Positions 8,572 to 21,218 of a DNA stretch of 64,000 nucleotides are shown piece after piece (positions within the stretch are counted from its first letter, which is position 1; each line of letters opens with the position of its first letter). Source of the DNA: Rhizomonospora bruguierae (GTDB lineage Bacteria; Actinomycetota; Actinomycetes; Mycobacteriales; Micromonosporaceae); assembly GCF_018397995.1 (NCBI RefSeq), contig NZ_BBQH01000015.1:59961-123960 (forward strand). The letters are read 5' to 3'. The position numbers and the translations under genes are program-made. The notes beneath the pieces are model-generated. The model was given only the letters and a program-made list of their open reading frames with translations, was not told the DNA's origin and ran no database searches.

Positions 8572-9245
8572 GCCGTGACCGCCCGCCAGCGGCGCCAGGC
8601 GAGCAGCCCGGCGACGAGCAGCCCGCCCCCGCCGGCCACCGCCGTGACCAGCGAGTGCCAGCCCGGACCGGCGAGCACGCCGGCGAGGTTCGTGACGGTG
8701 ATCCAGGCGCCCAGCGCGAACAGGTTCCGGTCCAGCCAGATGGCGCCGCCGGCGGCGTGCAGCAGGCCGGTGACGCCGACCGCGGCGGCGGCCCAGAGCA
8801 GTCCCGCCTCGGGTGCCGGCAGGTCCGGCGTGATCCGGCCGAGGATCACGCCCATCGCCAGGTACCCCAGCAGCCAGGTCCAGCCGTACATGGCGCCGCG
8901 GATGGACGAGTTGCCGAAGACGTGGCGGTAGGCGCGGGCCCCGGCCAGCCCGGCGACCACCCCGGCCCCGACCAGCGTGGCCGCCAGCGTGGCGCCGGGC
9001 ACCCACCCGGGCAGGTCGACGAAGACCCGGCCGCCCGGACCGTAGTGCAGGAAGTAGAGCCCGAAGCTGATGATCCAGCTGAACGCCCACGGCCAGAAGA
9101 TGAGCCGCGGGTCGGGCTGGAGCCGCCGCGCCGCCGCCGCCCGCCCCGCCGCGATCAACCGCATCGACTCGGCGAGATCCGCCGGTGGCGCGTCGTGGCC
9201 GGCGGCGGGCGGCGTGCTGTCCCGATCGCCAAAGTGCTCCGTCAT
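8568..9245 (-). CDS. Integral membrane protein of the ABC-exporter operon
   Basis: 225 residues from the ATG at 9245; a TTG at 9266 would add MRCKVLR but lies inside the operator palindrome. After a soluble N-terminal 50 residues come about five or six hydrophobic helices, starting with RLIFWPWAFSWIISFGLYFLHYGPGG and ending with GGGGLLVAGLLAWRRWR. The pattern (membrane protein, then PF13601-type regulator, then ABC-2 exporter) recurs in actinobacteria, but I know no biochemical role. It may act as sensor or accessory subunit of the exporter. Confidence 0.78.
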   Translation of the reverse strand: MTEHFGDRDSTPPAAGHDAPPADLAESMRLIAAGRAAAARRLQPDPRLIFWPWAFSWIISFGLYFLHYGPGGRVFVDLPGWVPGATLAATLVGAGVVAGLAGARAYRHVFGNSSIRGAMYGWTWLLGYLAMGVILGRITPDLPAPEAGLLWAAAAVGVTGLLHAAGGAIWLDRNLFALGAWITVTNLAGVLAGPGWHSLVTAVAGGGGLLVAGLLAWRRWRAVTA

Positions 9246-9261
9246 GCGAAGAACTTTACAT

Positions 9262-9277
9262 CGCAAACCTCTTTGCG
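9262..9277. promoter_or_regulatory. Perfect palindrome, candidate operator of the exporter operon
   Basis: CGCAAA-CCTC-TTTGCG is a perfect 6-4-6 inverted repeat 17 bp upstream of the ATG at 9245 of the first gene in the operon that encodes a small winged-helix regulator. Size and position fit an autorepressor site for a dimeric regulator. It is conspicuous as A/T-bearing sequence in otherwise GC-rich DNA. Confidence 0.6.
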
Positions 9278-9309
9278 TGCAGTCCAGCTCCGGGCCGGCC
9301 CGGGCGGGC

Positions 9310-13377
<4,068 letters not shown>

Positions 13378-13539
13378 GGGGGTTCAGGCTCCATGGGGTA
13401 TAGGCCGCTGCGCGGCGCCGTATCGATGGGCTCGGCACGGAGTACGTCCGACCCCGGCCGTAGGGTTCGAAACCGCTCCGCAGTTTACGGAGAGTACCTG
13501 GGAACGCGCTGGAAGCGGGGGGTGAGCACCACGTTTCTA

Positions 13540-13574
13540 TTACAACCTGTTGTCACAAATGCAGTCGGCTGTAA
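13540..13574 (+). promoter_or_regulatory. Candidate operator upstream of paaA
   Basis: ACAAC-CT-GTTGT (13542-13553) is a perfect inverted repeat. A wider symmetry, TTACA at 13540 and TGTAA ending at 13574, encloses it. The site lies 20-50 bp before paaA in the divergent region. Phenylacetate operons are normally repressed by a dimeric regulator (PaaR or PaaX type) that responds to phenylacetyl-CoA. No such regulator gene is in the window, so the binding protein is unknown. Confidence 0.5.
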
Positions 13575-13593
13575 CACTTGGGGGGTGTACGAC

Positions 13594-14622
13594 GTGGACG
13601 CGCAGGGTGGCGGCCTGCTCGACGAGGTCGAGGCGGCCGAGGCGGCGCTACGTGCCGCCGCGGAGCGCGGGGCGCAGGCGGGCGGCGCCGGGCGGGAACG
13701 GTTCGACGCGCTCATCGCGGCCGATCAGAAGATCGAGCCGCGGGACTGGATGCCCGAGGCGTACCGGCGCACGCTGGTCCGGCAGATCGCCCAGCACGCC
13801 CACTCCGAGATCATCGGCATGCAGCCCGAGGGCAACTGGATCACCCGGGCGCCGTCGCTGAAGCGCAAGGCGAGCCTGCTGGCGAAGGTGCAGGACGAGG
13901 CCGGCCACGGGCTGTACCTGTACGCGGCGGCGGAAACCCTCGGGGTCGGCCGCGACGAACTGGTCGACCTGCTCCTCGCCGGCCGGCAGAAGTACAGCTC
14001 GATCTTCAACTACCCCACGCTGACCTGGGCCGACATGGGCGCGATCGGCTGGCTGGTGGACGGGGCGGCGATCGTCAATCAGGTGCCGCTGTGCCGGTGC
14101 TCGTACGGCCCCTACGCGCGGGCCATGATCCGCATCTGCAAGGAGGAGTCGTTCCACCAGCGGCAGGGGTACGAGATCCTCTACACGCTGGCGCACGGCA
14201 CCCCGGCCCAGCACCAGATGGCCCAGGACGCGGTGGACCGCTGGTGGTACCCGTCGCTGGCGATGTTCGGCCCGCCGGACGGGGAGTCCACCCACTCGGC
14301 GCAGTCGATGGCCTGGAAGATCAAGCGGTTCTCCAACGACGAGTTGCGGCAGCGGTTCGTGGACATGTGCGCCCAGCAGATCGGCGCCCTCGGCCTGCGC
14401 ATCCCCGACCCTGACCTGCGCTGGAACGACGAGCGCGGGGCCTACGACTACACCCAGCCGGACTACGCCGAGCTGATGCGCGTGATCGCCGGCGACGGGC
14501 CGTGCAACCGCCGGCGCATGGCGCACCGGCGGCGCGCCCAGGCCGACGGTGCCTGGGTGCGCGAGGCCGTGGTGGCGCACGCGAAGAAGGCGGCCGACGC
14601 GAAGAAGGCGGCAGCGGCATGA
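13594..14622 (+). CDS. paaA: Phenylacetyl-CoA 1,2-epoxidase subunit PaaA
   Basis: Catalytic subunit of the multicomponent oxygenase that converts phenylacetyl-CoA to its ring-1,2-epoxide. About 342 residues. Diiron ligands are visible in the ferritin-like helices: an early Glu, [10 protein letters not shown] (ExxH-like), and [15 protein letters not shown] 13594 is preferred because GGGGGG sits at proper spacing; GTG 13585 would add three residues but abuts the G-run. The first frames upstream overlap the divergent promoter. The stop overlaps paaB (ATGA). Confidence 0.92.
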   Translation: MDAQGGGLLDEVEAAEAALRAAAERGAQAGGAGRERFDALIAADQKIEPRDWMPEAYRRTLVRQIAQHAHSEIIGMQPEGNWITRAPSLKRKASLLAKVQDEAGHGLYLYAAAETLGVGRDELVDLLLAGRQKYSSIFNYPTLTWADMGAIGWLVDGAAIVNQVPLCRCSYGPYARAMIRICKEESFHQRQGYEILYTLAHGTPAQHQMAQDAVDRWWYPSLAMFGPPDGESTHSAQSMAWKIKRFSNDELRQRFVDMCAQQIGALGLRIPDPDLRWNDERGAYDYTQPDYAELMRVIAGDGPCNRRRMAHRRRAQADGAWVREAVVAHAKKAADAKKAAAA

Positions 14623-14903
14623 GCGAGCAGTGGCCGCTGTGGGAGGTGTTCGTGCGGCCCCGGCGCGGGCTGGCGCACGGGCACGTCGGCAGCCTGCACG
14701 CCCCGGACCCGCGGATGGCCCTCCAGCACGCCCGCGACGTGTACACCCGCCGGCAGGAGGGCGTGTCGATCTGGGTGGTCCCGGCCGCGGAGATCACCGC
14801 GTCCAGCCCCGACGAGAAGGACGCCTACTTCGACCCCGCCGCCGACAAGGTGTACCGGCATCCGACTTTCTACGAGGTACCCGAAGGGGTCGACCATCTG
14901 TGA
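14619..14903 (+). CDS. paaB: Phenylacetyl-CoA 1,2-epoxidase subunit PaaB
   Basis: 94 residues, ATG overlapping the paaA stop. It matches the small PaaB subunit: [26 protein letters not shown] at the start, then [18 protein letters not shown] and [16 protein letters not shown]. PaaB bridges PaaAC dimers in the assembled oxygenase. Its stop sits at the first base pair of the 55-bp repeat that separates it from paaC. Confidence 0.92.
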   Translation: MSEQWPLWEVFVRPRRGLAHGHVGSLHAPDPRMALQHARDVYTRRQEGVSIWVVPAAEITASSPDEKDAYFDPAADKVYRHPTFYEVPEGVDHL

Positions 14904-15043
14904 GCGCGAGGAGCGCCCGGAGCGCGCCGGGCCGCAGGGTCGGCGACCGCGCAGGAAGCACCGCAGTCGCGAACGAAAGGTTGGCACGGTGAGCGCGAGG
15001 AGCGCCCGGAGCGCGCCGGGCCGCAGGGTCGGCGACCGCGCAG
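14900..15043 (+). repeat. 55-bp direct repeat pair, second copy contains the paaC start
   Basis: A 55-bp sequence beginning GTGAGCGCGAGGAGCGCCCG occurs at 14900-14954 and again, without mismatch, at 14989-15043. The copies are separated by 34 bp that include GTCGCGAACGAAAGG, a usable ribosome site. The first copy starts within the paaB stop and the second at the paaC GTG, so it encodes the first 18 residues of PaaC ([18 protein letters not shown]). Similar gene-start repeats are, from memory, common in Micromonosporaceae genomes. Confidence 0.9.
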
Positions 15044-15792
15044 CCACCGACCTGGTCGGGTACCTGCTGCGGCTCGGTGATGACGCGCTGATCGCGGCGC
15101 AGCGGCTCGCCGAGTGGTCGTCGCGCGCCCCGGAGATGGAAGAGGACATCGCCCTCACCAACATCGCCCTGGACCAGTTGGGTGCCGCCCGCGCCCTGCT
15201 CACCTACGCCGGGGAGCTGGAGGGCGCCGGGCGCGACGAGGACGACCTGGCGTACCTGCGCACCGACCGCGAGTTCGCCAACTGCCTGCTGGTCGAGCTG
15301 CCCAACGGCGACTTCGCGGTCACCATGGCGAAGCTGCTGTTCCTCGCCGCGTACCAGCACCCGCTGTACGGGTGGCTGGCCGGCTCCGCCGACGACCGGC
15401 TGGCGGGGATCGCGGCGAAGGCGCGCAAGGAGTCCGCGTACCACCTGGAGCACGCCGCGCTGTGGACCGTCCGGCTCGGCGACGGCACCGACGAGTCGCA
15501 CCGGCGGATGCGGGCGGCCGTGGACGAGGTCTGGCCGTACACGCACGAGCTGTTCGCCACGGACGACCTGCTGGAGCGGCTGGACAAGGCGGGCGTGGCG
15601 GTCAACCCGGCCGCCGTGCGGGACGGCTGGCTCGACACGGTTGAGAAGGTCCTCGACGAGGCCACGCTCACCCGCCCGGTGGACGGCTGGACCCCCGGGG
15701 GCGGCCGGCGGGGCCTGCACACCGAGCACCTGTCGTACCTGCTGGCCGAGATGCAGGTCGTCCACCGCGCCCACCCGGGGGCGACCTGGTGA
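14989..15792 (+). CDS. paaC: Phenylacetyl-CoA 1,2-epoxidase structural subunit PaaC
   Basis: 267 residues. The conserved part begins at about residue 20 (TDLVGYLLRLGDDALIAAQRLAEW) and continues with ALTNIALDQLGAARALL, AYHLEHAALWTVRLGDGT and a C-terminal EHLSYLLAEMQVVHRAHPGATW, all typical PaaC. PaaC is the non-catalytic partner that holds PaaA. The first 18 residues are encoded by an intergenic repeat and are Arg/Ser/Ala-rich, so they are probably dispensable. Translation is likely from GTG 14989 with GAAAGG upstream. Stop overlaps paaD (GTGA). Confidence 0.92.
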   Translation: MSARSARSAPGRRVGDRAATDLVGYLLRLGDDALIAAQRLAEWSSRAPEMEEDIALTNIALDQLGAARALLTYAGELEGAGRDEDDLAYLRTDREFANCLLVELPNGDFAVTMAKLLFLAAYQHPLYGWLAGSADDRLAGIAAKARKESAYHLEHAALWTVRLGDGTDESHRRMRAAVDEVWPYTHELFATDDLLERLDKAGVAVNPAAVRDGWLDTVEKVLDEATLTRPVDGWTPGGGRRGLHTEHLSYLLAEMQVVHRAHPGATW

Positions 15793-16280
15793 GCGCACGC
15801 GCTACAAGGATGAGGAGTGCCTGGGAGGCGGCCGCGCGGGTGGTCGACCCGGAGATCCGGGCGCTGACCATCGAGGAGTTGGGCATCCTGCGCGAGGTGT
15901 CGGAGGACGGCGGCCGGGTCACCGTGACGATCACCCCCACGTACAGCGGCTGCCCCGCCATGGACGCCATCCGCGCAGACATTGAGCGGGCCCTGCACGC
16001 CGCCGGCTACCCGCAGGTGCGGGTGACCACCCGGTACGGAGCGCCCTGGAGCACCGACTGGATCACGCCGGCCGGGCGGGCCAAGCTTGCGGCCGCCGGC
16101 ATGGCGCCGCCCGGACCGGCCGGGGCGCGCGGCCCGGTACCGGTCGCCCTGACCGTGCGCTGCCCGCGCTGCGGGTCGGCCGAGACCGAACAGCTGAGCC
16201 GCTTCGGCTCGACCGCCTGCAAGGCGCTGTGGCGGTGCCGCTCCTGCGTCGAGCCGTTCGAGCACGTCAAGGCGCTGTAG
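15789..16280 (+). CDS. paaD: Phenylacetyl-CoA epoxidase accessory protein PaaD
   Basis: 163 residues. The N-terminal half is a MIP18/DUF59-type domain (VDPEIRALTIEELGILREV, then TPTYSGCPAMDAI with the conserved Cys). The C-terminal third has a CPRCGS...CRSC zinc-ribbon (four cysteines near 132-155), as in actinobacterial and enterobacterial PaaD. It is thought to help iron-sulfur or diiron maturation of the complex. GTG 15789 overlaps the paaC stop; ATG 15810 is an alternative. paaE begins on the next base after its stop. Confidence 0.9.
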   Translation: MSARATRMRSAWEAAARVVDPEIRALTIEELGILREVSEDGGRVTVTITPTYSGCPAMDAIRADIERALHAAGYPQVRVTTRYGAPWSTDWITPAGRAKLAAAGMAPPGPAGARGPVPVALTVRCPRCGSAETEQLSRFGSTACKALWRCRSCVEPFEHVKAL

Positions 16281-17372
16281 ATGCCGGAGGTCAGCATCCG
16301 GCGGCCGGCGCGTCGCCGCCCCGCGTTCCACCCGCTCCCGGTCACCGCCGTGGACCGGCTCACCGACGACGCCGTCGCGGTCACGTTCGCCGTCCCGGAG
16401 GAGCTTCGCGAGGCGTTCGCGTTCCGCGCCGGCCAGCACCTCACGGTCCGGCTCGGCGACGCCCGCCGCTCGTACTCGATCTGCTCGCCCCCCGCCCTGC
16501 TCGCGGAGCGAGGGCTGGTCCGCATCGGGGTGAAGCGGGTCCCCGGCGGGGTCTTCTCCGGTCACGCCGCGGCCAAGCTGCGGGCCGGCGACCGGGTGGA
16601 CGTGCTGCCGCCGCTCGGCCATTTCACCACCGACCTCGACCCGACCCGCGCCCGCCGCTACGCGGCGATCGTCGCCGGCTCCGGGATCACCCCGGTCCTG
16701 TCGATCATCGCCACGGCGCTCGCCACCGAGCCGGCCAGCACGTTCCTGCTGATCTACGGCAACCGGTACGCCCGCAGCGTGATGTTCGCGGAGGAACTGG
16801 CGGACCTGAAGGACCGGTACCCGCAGCGGCTCCAGGTGGTGCACGTGCTCTCCCGCGAGCCCCGCGAGGCCGAACTGCTCTCCGGCCGGCTGGACGCCGA
16901 GCGGCTGCCCCGGCTGCTGGACGCGTTGGCCGGCGAGCGCGACGAGTGGTTCCTCTGCGGCCCGTACGGGATGGTCACGGACGCGCAGAAGGTGCTCGCC
17001 GCGCGGGGCGTCCCGCGTGCGTCGGTGCACGTCGAACTGTTCTTCGCCGAGTCGCCGCCCGCCCCGCCGCCCGACCCCGAGCCGGGTGCCGCCGCCGACG
17101 TGCAGGCCACGATCCTGCTGGACGGGCGGGCGTCCACGGTCGCGATGGGCCGGCACGAGCGGGTGCTGGACGCGGCCCTGCGGGTCCGGCCGGAGCTGCC
17201 CTACGCGTGCCGGGGCGGCGTCTGTTCCACCTGCCGCGCCAGGGTCGTCGAGGGGACGGTCGAGATGGCCGCGAACTGGGCGCTCGAGCCCGACGAGCTG
17301 GCCGGCGGGTACGTGCTGACCTGCCAGTCCACGGTCACCTCGGCCACCGTCACGGTCGACTACGACGCCTGA
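16281..17372 (+). CDS. paaE: Phenylacetyl-CoA 1,2-epoxidase reductase subunit PaaE
   Basis: 363-residue NADPH:ferredoxin-type reductase feeding electrons to PaaA. Order of domains: FAD-binding barrel (RSYSICSPP flavin motif, about residues 65-75), NAD(P) domain (GSGITPVLSI, CGPYGMV), and a C-terminal plant-type [2Fe-2S] ferredoxin with CRGGVCSTCRA plus a distant Cys in LTCQST. A Pro-rich linker joins reductase and ferredoxin. It ends paaABCDE; the ligase, isomerase and hydrolase genes of the pathway are not in this window. The 3' end overlaps the convergent aldo/keto reductase by 13 bp. Confidence 0.92.
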   Translation: MPEVSIRRPARRRPAFHPLPVTAVDRLTDDAVAVTFAVPEELREAFAFRAGQHLTVRLGDARRSYSICSPPALLAERGLVRIGVKRVPGGVFSGHAAAKLRAGDRVDVLPPLGHFTTDLDPTRARRYAAIVAGSGITPVLSIIATALATEPASTFLLIYGNRYARSVMFAEELADLKDRYPQRLQVVHVLSREPREAELLSGRLDAERLPRLLDALAGERDEWFLCGPYGMVTDAQKVLAARGVPRASVHVELFFAESPPAPPPDPEPGAAADVQATILLDGRASTVAMGRHERVLDAALRVRPELPYACRGGVCSTCRARVVEGTVEMAANWALEPDELAGGYVLTCQSTVTSATVTVDYDA

Positions 17373-18319
17373 AGGACGGCGTCCAGGGCCGCCATGTCCG
17401 CCCCGGTCGGCTTCCAGCCGATCGCGCCGGCGTTCGTCCACACCTGCTCGGGTGTCGTCGCGCCGGCGATCACCGACGCCACCGCCGGCCGCGCCGCCAG
17501 CCCGCCGATCGCCACCTCCAGCAGCGTGCGGCCGCGCTGGCTGGCGTACGCCTCCAGCGCCTCGACCGTGTCCCACGGCGCGTTCGCGAGCACCTGCGCG
17601 TACCGCTCCTGCGACAGCCGGGAACCCGGTGCGGGCGCCGCGCCCCGCCGGTACTTGCCGGACAGCAGTCCGCTGTTCAGCGGGAAGAACGGCAGGATGC
17701 CCAGGCCGTAGCGCTCGCAGGCCGGCACCAATTCGGCCTCCACGCCCCGGGTCAGCAGGCTGTACTCGTTCTGCGCGCTGACGAACGGGGTCAGCCGGTT
17801 CGTCCGGGCCACCCAGTCCGCCTCCGCCACCTGCCAGGCCGCGAAGTTCGAGTTACCCAGGTAGCGGACCTTCCCGGCGCGCACCAGGTCGTCCAGCGCG
17901 CTCAGCGTCTCCTCAATCGGGGTGGCCGGGTCCGGTTCGTGCATCTGGTACAGATCGATGTAGTCGGTGTCCAGCCGCCGCAGCGACGCCTCCACCGCCC
18001 GCGCGATGTACCGCCGCGCCCCGCGCGCCCCCCAGTCCGGCCCGTTGTCGCCCTCCATGGTCATCCCGAACTTGGTGGCCAGCACCACGTCGTCCCGCCG
18101 GCCCTTCAGCGCCGCGCCGAGCAGTTCCTCCGACGTTCCGCGCGGTCTGCCATACATGTCGGCGGTGTCGAACAGCGTGATCCCGGCGGCCAGCGCCGCG
18201 TGCACCACCGCCCGCGTACCGTCCAGGTCCAGCTTCCGCCCGAAGTTGTTGCACCCCAGCCCGACCGCCGACACCACGAGCCCGGACCGCCCGAGGCGTC
18301 GATACGTCATCTCACCCAT
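17360..18319 (-). CDS. Aldo/keto reductase
   Basis: 319 residues of the NAD(P)H-dependent aldo/keto reductase TIM barrel. Catalytic Asp and Tyr lie in LFDTADMYGRPRGTSEELLG, the Lys in VVLATKFGM, and the His in DLYQMHEPDP; the C-terminal cofactor region is VASVIAGATTPEQV. The sequence is closest to the YghZ/Kv-beta-like branch. The substrate is unknown. It is convergent with paaE, so a role in phenylacetate use is not implied. Confidence 0.88.
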   Translation of the reverse strand: MGEMTYRRLGRSGLVVSAVGLGCNNFGRKLDLDGTRAVVHAALAAGITLFDTADMYGRPRGTSEELLGAALKGRRDDVVLATKFGMTMEGDNGPDWGARGARRYIARAVEASLRRLDTDYIDLYQMHEPDPATPIEETLSALDDLVRAGKVRYLGNSNFAAWQVAEADWVARTNRLTPFVSAQNEYSLLTRGVEAELVPACERYGLGILPFFPLNSGLLSGKYRRGAAPAPGSRLSQERYAQVLANAPWDTVEALEAYASQRGRTLLEVAIGGLAARPAVASVIAGATTPEQVWTNAGAIGWKPTGADMAALDAVLQAS

Positions 18320-18343
18320 GATCCGACCCTATTCCGGCCCGGA

Positions 18344-18967
18344 TCACCGCCGCTTGCCGACCAGATCCGCCGGGTCCAGTTCCACCGGAAGGATCGTTCC
18401 CAGCCGGTCCACCGCCACCGGCAGCAGGTGCCGCTCGCCGGCCGGGTGCGTCGTCGTGCGCCACTCGCCGTCGTCGCCCAGCAGCCGCACCACCACCGCC
18501 GGCACCGGCCCGAAGTGCTCCCGCCACGACCGCAGCTCGACCCGCCAGTAGCACGGGATGCCGGCGCGGGCGTAGAGGGCTGTCTTCTTGGTCCGGTCGT
18601 CGGACGCGTTCGACGGCGAGACCACCTCGACCACGGTGTGCGTCAGCTCCGCCGGAACCCCCTTCGGGTACTCGACCGGGTTGGCCGTCGTCACCAGCAG
18701 ATCCGGCACCGGCCCATCCCCGTTCGGCAGCCGCACGGCGCAGGTGGTGATGGCCTCGGCGTCGGCTGGAATTCGGTTGATGAACAGGTATCTCAGCCGG
18801 TCATGAACGAGATTGTGCTCGGGTGTCGGCGGTGGGACCACGACGAGCGCGCCTTCCAGAACCTCGTAGCGCAGCCCGGTGTCGGGCAGCTCGAACAGGG
18901 TGTCAACGGTGAAGGGCGGCTTGGGCCACACGTGCGACATCGTCTCCACCTCTATCGGCATCGCCAC
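18344..18967 (-). CDS. Uma2-family (DUF820) putative restriction endonuclease-fold protein
   Basis: 207 residues. The pattern YEVLEGALVVVPPPTPEHNLVHDRL, then PDLLVTT, EVVSPSNASDDRTKKTALYARAGIPCYWRVEL matches Uma2/DUF820, a PD-(D/E)xK nuclease fold with Asp in PDLLV, Glu in VVEVVSP and Lys in RTKK. Family members are abundant in actinobacteria and cyanobacteria and their function is unknown. GTG 18967 has GGAGG nine bases upstream; ATG 18961 is the alternative. The gene is divergent from mqnC across a 169-bp promoter region. Confidence 0.85.
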   Translation of the reverse strand: MAMPIEVETMSHVWPKPPFTVDTLFELPDTGLRYEVLEGALVVVPPPTPEHNLVHDRLRYLFINRIPADAEAITTCAVRLPNGDGPVPDLLVTTANPVEYPKGVPAELTHTVVEVVSPSNASDDRTKKTALYARAGIPCYWRVELRSWREHFGPVPAVVVRLLGDDGEWRTTTHPAGERHLLPVAVDRLGTILPVELDPADLVGKRR

Positions 18968-19136
18968 GGGCGGTCACCTCCCCGCGGCTCACTATTCACG
19001 GTCGCACGTGCCCGCGCATACCCGCCAGGCGAATCGCTCTGTATGACTTTTCCTTACCCGGCGTTACCGGCGTATCCAGGTCACAGTGCCGAAGACCACC
19101 GGGACGGTCGCCCGGCCCGGCACGTACGCTCGGGTG

Positions 19137-20327
19137 GTGACGGTGAACGCGGAGATCGACGGGATTCTGCAGCGCGGCGCGGACGGCGGCCGGATTTCGC
19201 CGGAGGAGGCGCTGCTGCTCTACACGGAGGCGCCGTTGCACGCGCTCGGCGAGGCGGCGGACGCGGTGCGCCGGCGGCGGTACCCGGAGGGCATCGTCAC
19301 GTACCTCATCGACCGGAACATCAACTACACGAACGTCTGCGTGACCGCGTGCAAGTTCTGCGCGTTCTTCCGGGCGCCGAAGCACGCCGAGGGCTGGACG
19401 CACTCCACCGAGGAGATCCTGCGCCGCTGCGGCGAGGCGGTGGAGTTGGGCGCCACGCAGGTGATGCTCCAGGGCGGGCACCACCCGGAGTACGGAGTCG
19501 GGTACTACGAGGAGCTGTTCGCCGCGGTGAAGGCGGCGTACCCGGGCCTGGTCATCCACTCGATCGGGCCGAGCGAGATCCTGCACATGGCCAAGGTGTC
19601 CGGGGTCTCCATCGAGGAGGCGGTCGTCCGGATCAAGGCGGCGGGGCTGGATTCGATCGCCGGCGCCGGCGCGGAGATGCTGCCGGCGCGGCCGCGGACG
19701 GCGATCGCGCCGCTGAAGGAGTCCGGCGAGCGATGGCTGGAGGTCATGGAGGTCGCGCACCGGCACGGTGTGGAGTCCACGGCGACGATGATGATGGGCA
19801 CCGGCGAGACGAACGCGGAGCGGATCGAGCACATGCGCATGATCCGGGACGTGCAGGATCGGACCCGCGGGTTCCGGTCGTTCATCCCGTGGACCTACCA
19901 GCCGGAGAACAACCACCTGAAGGGGCGCACCCAGGCGACCAGCCTGGAGTACCTGCGGTTGATCGCGGTGGCCCGGCTGTTCTTCGACACGGTGCCGCAC
20001 CTGCAGGCGTCCTGGCTGACCACCGGCAAGGACGTGGGGCAGCTCGCGCTGCACATGGGGGTGGACGACCTCGGCTCAATCATGCTGGAGGAGAACGTCA
20101 TCTCCTCGGCGGGCGCGCGGCACCGGTCGAACCTGCTGGAGCTGGTGGACATGATCCGCGGCGCGGGCCGGGTGCCGGCGCAGCGGGACACCGTCTACCG
20201 GCATCTGAAGGTGCACTGGACGCCCGCGGACGACCCGACGGACGAGCGGGTGGTGTCGCACTTCTCCTCGATCGCGTTGCCGGGCGGCGGCGCGGGCCGC
20301 GCGTTGCCGCTGGTGCAGGCCAGCTGA
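19137..20327 (+). CDS. mqnC: Cyclic dehypoxanthinylfutalosine synthase MqnC (radical SAM)
   Basis: Cyclises dehypoxanthine futalosine in the futalosine menaquinone route. 396 residues from GTG 19137 (GTG 19134 or 19143 also possible). Radical SAM motif C68-x3-C72-x2-C75 (NVCVTACKFC) is preceded by TYLIDRNINYT. Further family marks are QVMLQGGHHPEYG, IHSIGPSEI, STATMMMGTGET and SFIPWTYQPENN. It starts a same-strand run with menG, menJ-like, nuoA-N and a polyprenyl synthase. The deamination and nucleosidase steps (mqnX/mqnB/mqnD types) are not encoded in the window. Confidence 0.92.
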   Translation: MTVNAEIDGILQRGADGGRISPEEALLLYTEAPLHALGEAADAVRRRRYPEGIVTYLIDRNINYTNVCVTACKFCAFFRAPKHAEGWTHSTEEILRRCGEAVELGATQVMLQGGHHPEYGVGYYEELFAAVKAAYPGLVIHSIGPSEILHMAKVSGVSIEEAVVRIKAAGLDSIAGAGAEMLPARPRTAIAPLKESGERWLEVMEVAHRHGVESTATMMMGTGETNAERIEHMRMIRDVQDRTRGFRSFIPWTYQPENNHLKGRTQATSLEYLRLIAVARLFFDTVPHLQASWLTTGKDVGQLALHMGVDDLGSIMLEENVISSAGARHRSNLLELVDMIRGAGRVPAQRDTVYRHLKVHWTPADDPTDERVVSHFSSIALPGGGAGRALPLVQAS

Positions 20328-20374
20328 GGCGAGCGGCCTGACGGTCCCGCCGGCGACTCATGGTGCGTGGGCCC

Positions 20375-20491
20375 GCCGCATCTCATGCGGCGAGCCGTAC
20401 CTCGCTGATCACCACGACGACCGGCCCGGCGCGGCGCCGGTGCGTGCCGGCTACCACCTCGGCCGCCCCCCGCCCTGCCACGGGCGGGGGG
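20375..20491 (+). terminator. Two stem-loops between mqnC and menG
   Basis: GCCGCAT-CTC-ATGCGGC (20375-20391) is a perfect 7-bp stem with a 3-nt loop. CCCCCCGCCC-TGCCAC-GGGCGGGGGG (20466-20491) is a 10-bp, all-GC stem with a 6-nt loop. Neither has a T-run. They lie between the mqnC stop (20327) and menG start (20514), so they may terminate mqnC transcripts or shape the menG leader, the second hairpin being only 22 bp before the start codon. Confidence 0.5.
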
Positions 20492-20513
20492 TCGGCTGGC
20501 AGAGTGGTCCCTC

Positions 20514-21203
20514 GTGACCAGGGCTCAGCTGGACAAGCAGCCGCACGAGGTCGCCGCGATGTTCGACGGCGTGGCCCGGCGGTACGACCTGACCAACACG
20601 GTGATCTCGTTCGGCCGGGACCGGTCGTGGCGGCGTGCCACCCGGGAGGCGCTGGACCTGCGCCCGGGCGAGCGGGTGCTCGACGTGGGCGCGGGGACCG
20701 GCGTCTCGACGGAGGAACTGGCCCGCTCGGGCGCCTACGCGGTGGGCGCCGACCTCTCGCTCGGCATGCTCGCCCACGGCAAGCGGGTCCGCCCGGTGGT
20801 GCCGTTGCTGGCCGGCGACGCGCTGCGGCTGCCGTTCCCCGATGCCGCTTTCGACGCGGTGACGATTTCGCTCGCGCTGCGCAACGTCTCGGACCCGGAC
20901 GCCGCGCTGGCCGAGTTGGCGCGGGTCACCCGGCCCGGCGGACGGCTGGTGGTGTGCGAGTTCAGTCACCCGACGACCGAGCCGTTCCGGACCGGGTACC
21001 TGACGTACCTGATGGGCTCGCTGCCGGCGGTCGCCCGCCGGGTCTCCAGCAACCCGGACGCCTACGTGTACCTGGCCGAGTCGATCCGTGCCTGGCCGGA
21101 CCAGCGCCGCCTGGCCGAGCGGATCGCCGCGGCCGGCTGGCGCAAGGTGGCCTGGCGCAACCTCACCGGTGGCGTCGTGGCCCTCCATCGCGCCTACCGC
21201 TGA
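20514..21203 (+). CDS. menG: Demethylmenaquinone methyltransferase MenG/UbiE
   Basis: 229 residues. SAM-dependent methyltransferase carrying VLDVGAGTG at about 55-63, the UbiE signature [24 protein letters not shown] at the N-terminus, and [23 protein letters not shown] in the C-terminal third. It adds the last methyl group of menaquinone. GTG at 20514 is the only start keeping the conserved N-terminus. It lies between mqnC and the menJ-like gene in the quinone cluster. Confidence 0.9.
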   Translation: MTRAQLDKQPHEVAAMFDGVARRYDLTNTVISFGRDRSWRRATREALDLRPGERVLDVGAGTGVSTEELARSGAYAVGADLSLGMLAHGKRVRPVVPLLAGDALRLPFPDAAFDAVTISLALRNVSDPDAALAELARVTRPGGRLVVCEFSHPTTEPFRTGYLTYLMGSLPAVARRVSSNPDAYVYLAESIRAWPDQRRLAERIAAAGWRKVAWRNLTGGVVALHRAYR

Positions 21204-21218
21204 GCCCCTCGCAGCGAC

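Noticed and set aside
20466-20491. Riboswitch in the menG leader
   Set aside because: Only a single GC hairpin is visible; no conserved aptamer core could be recognised.
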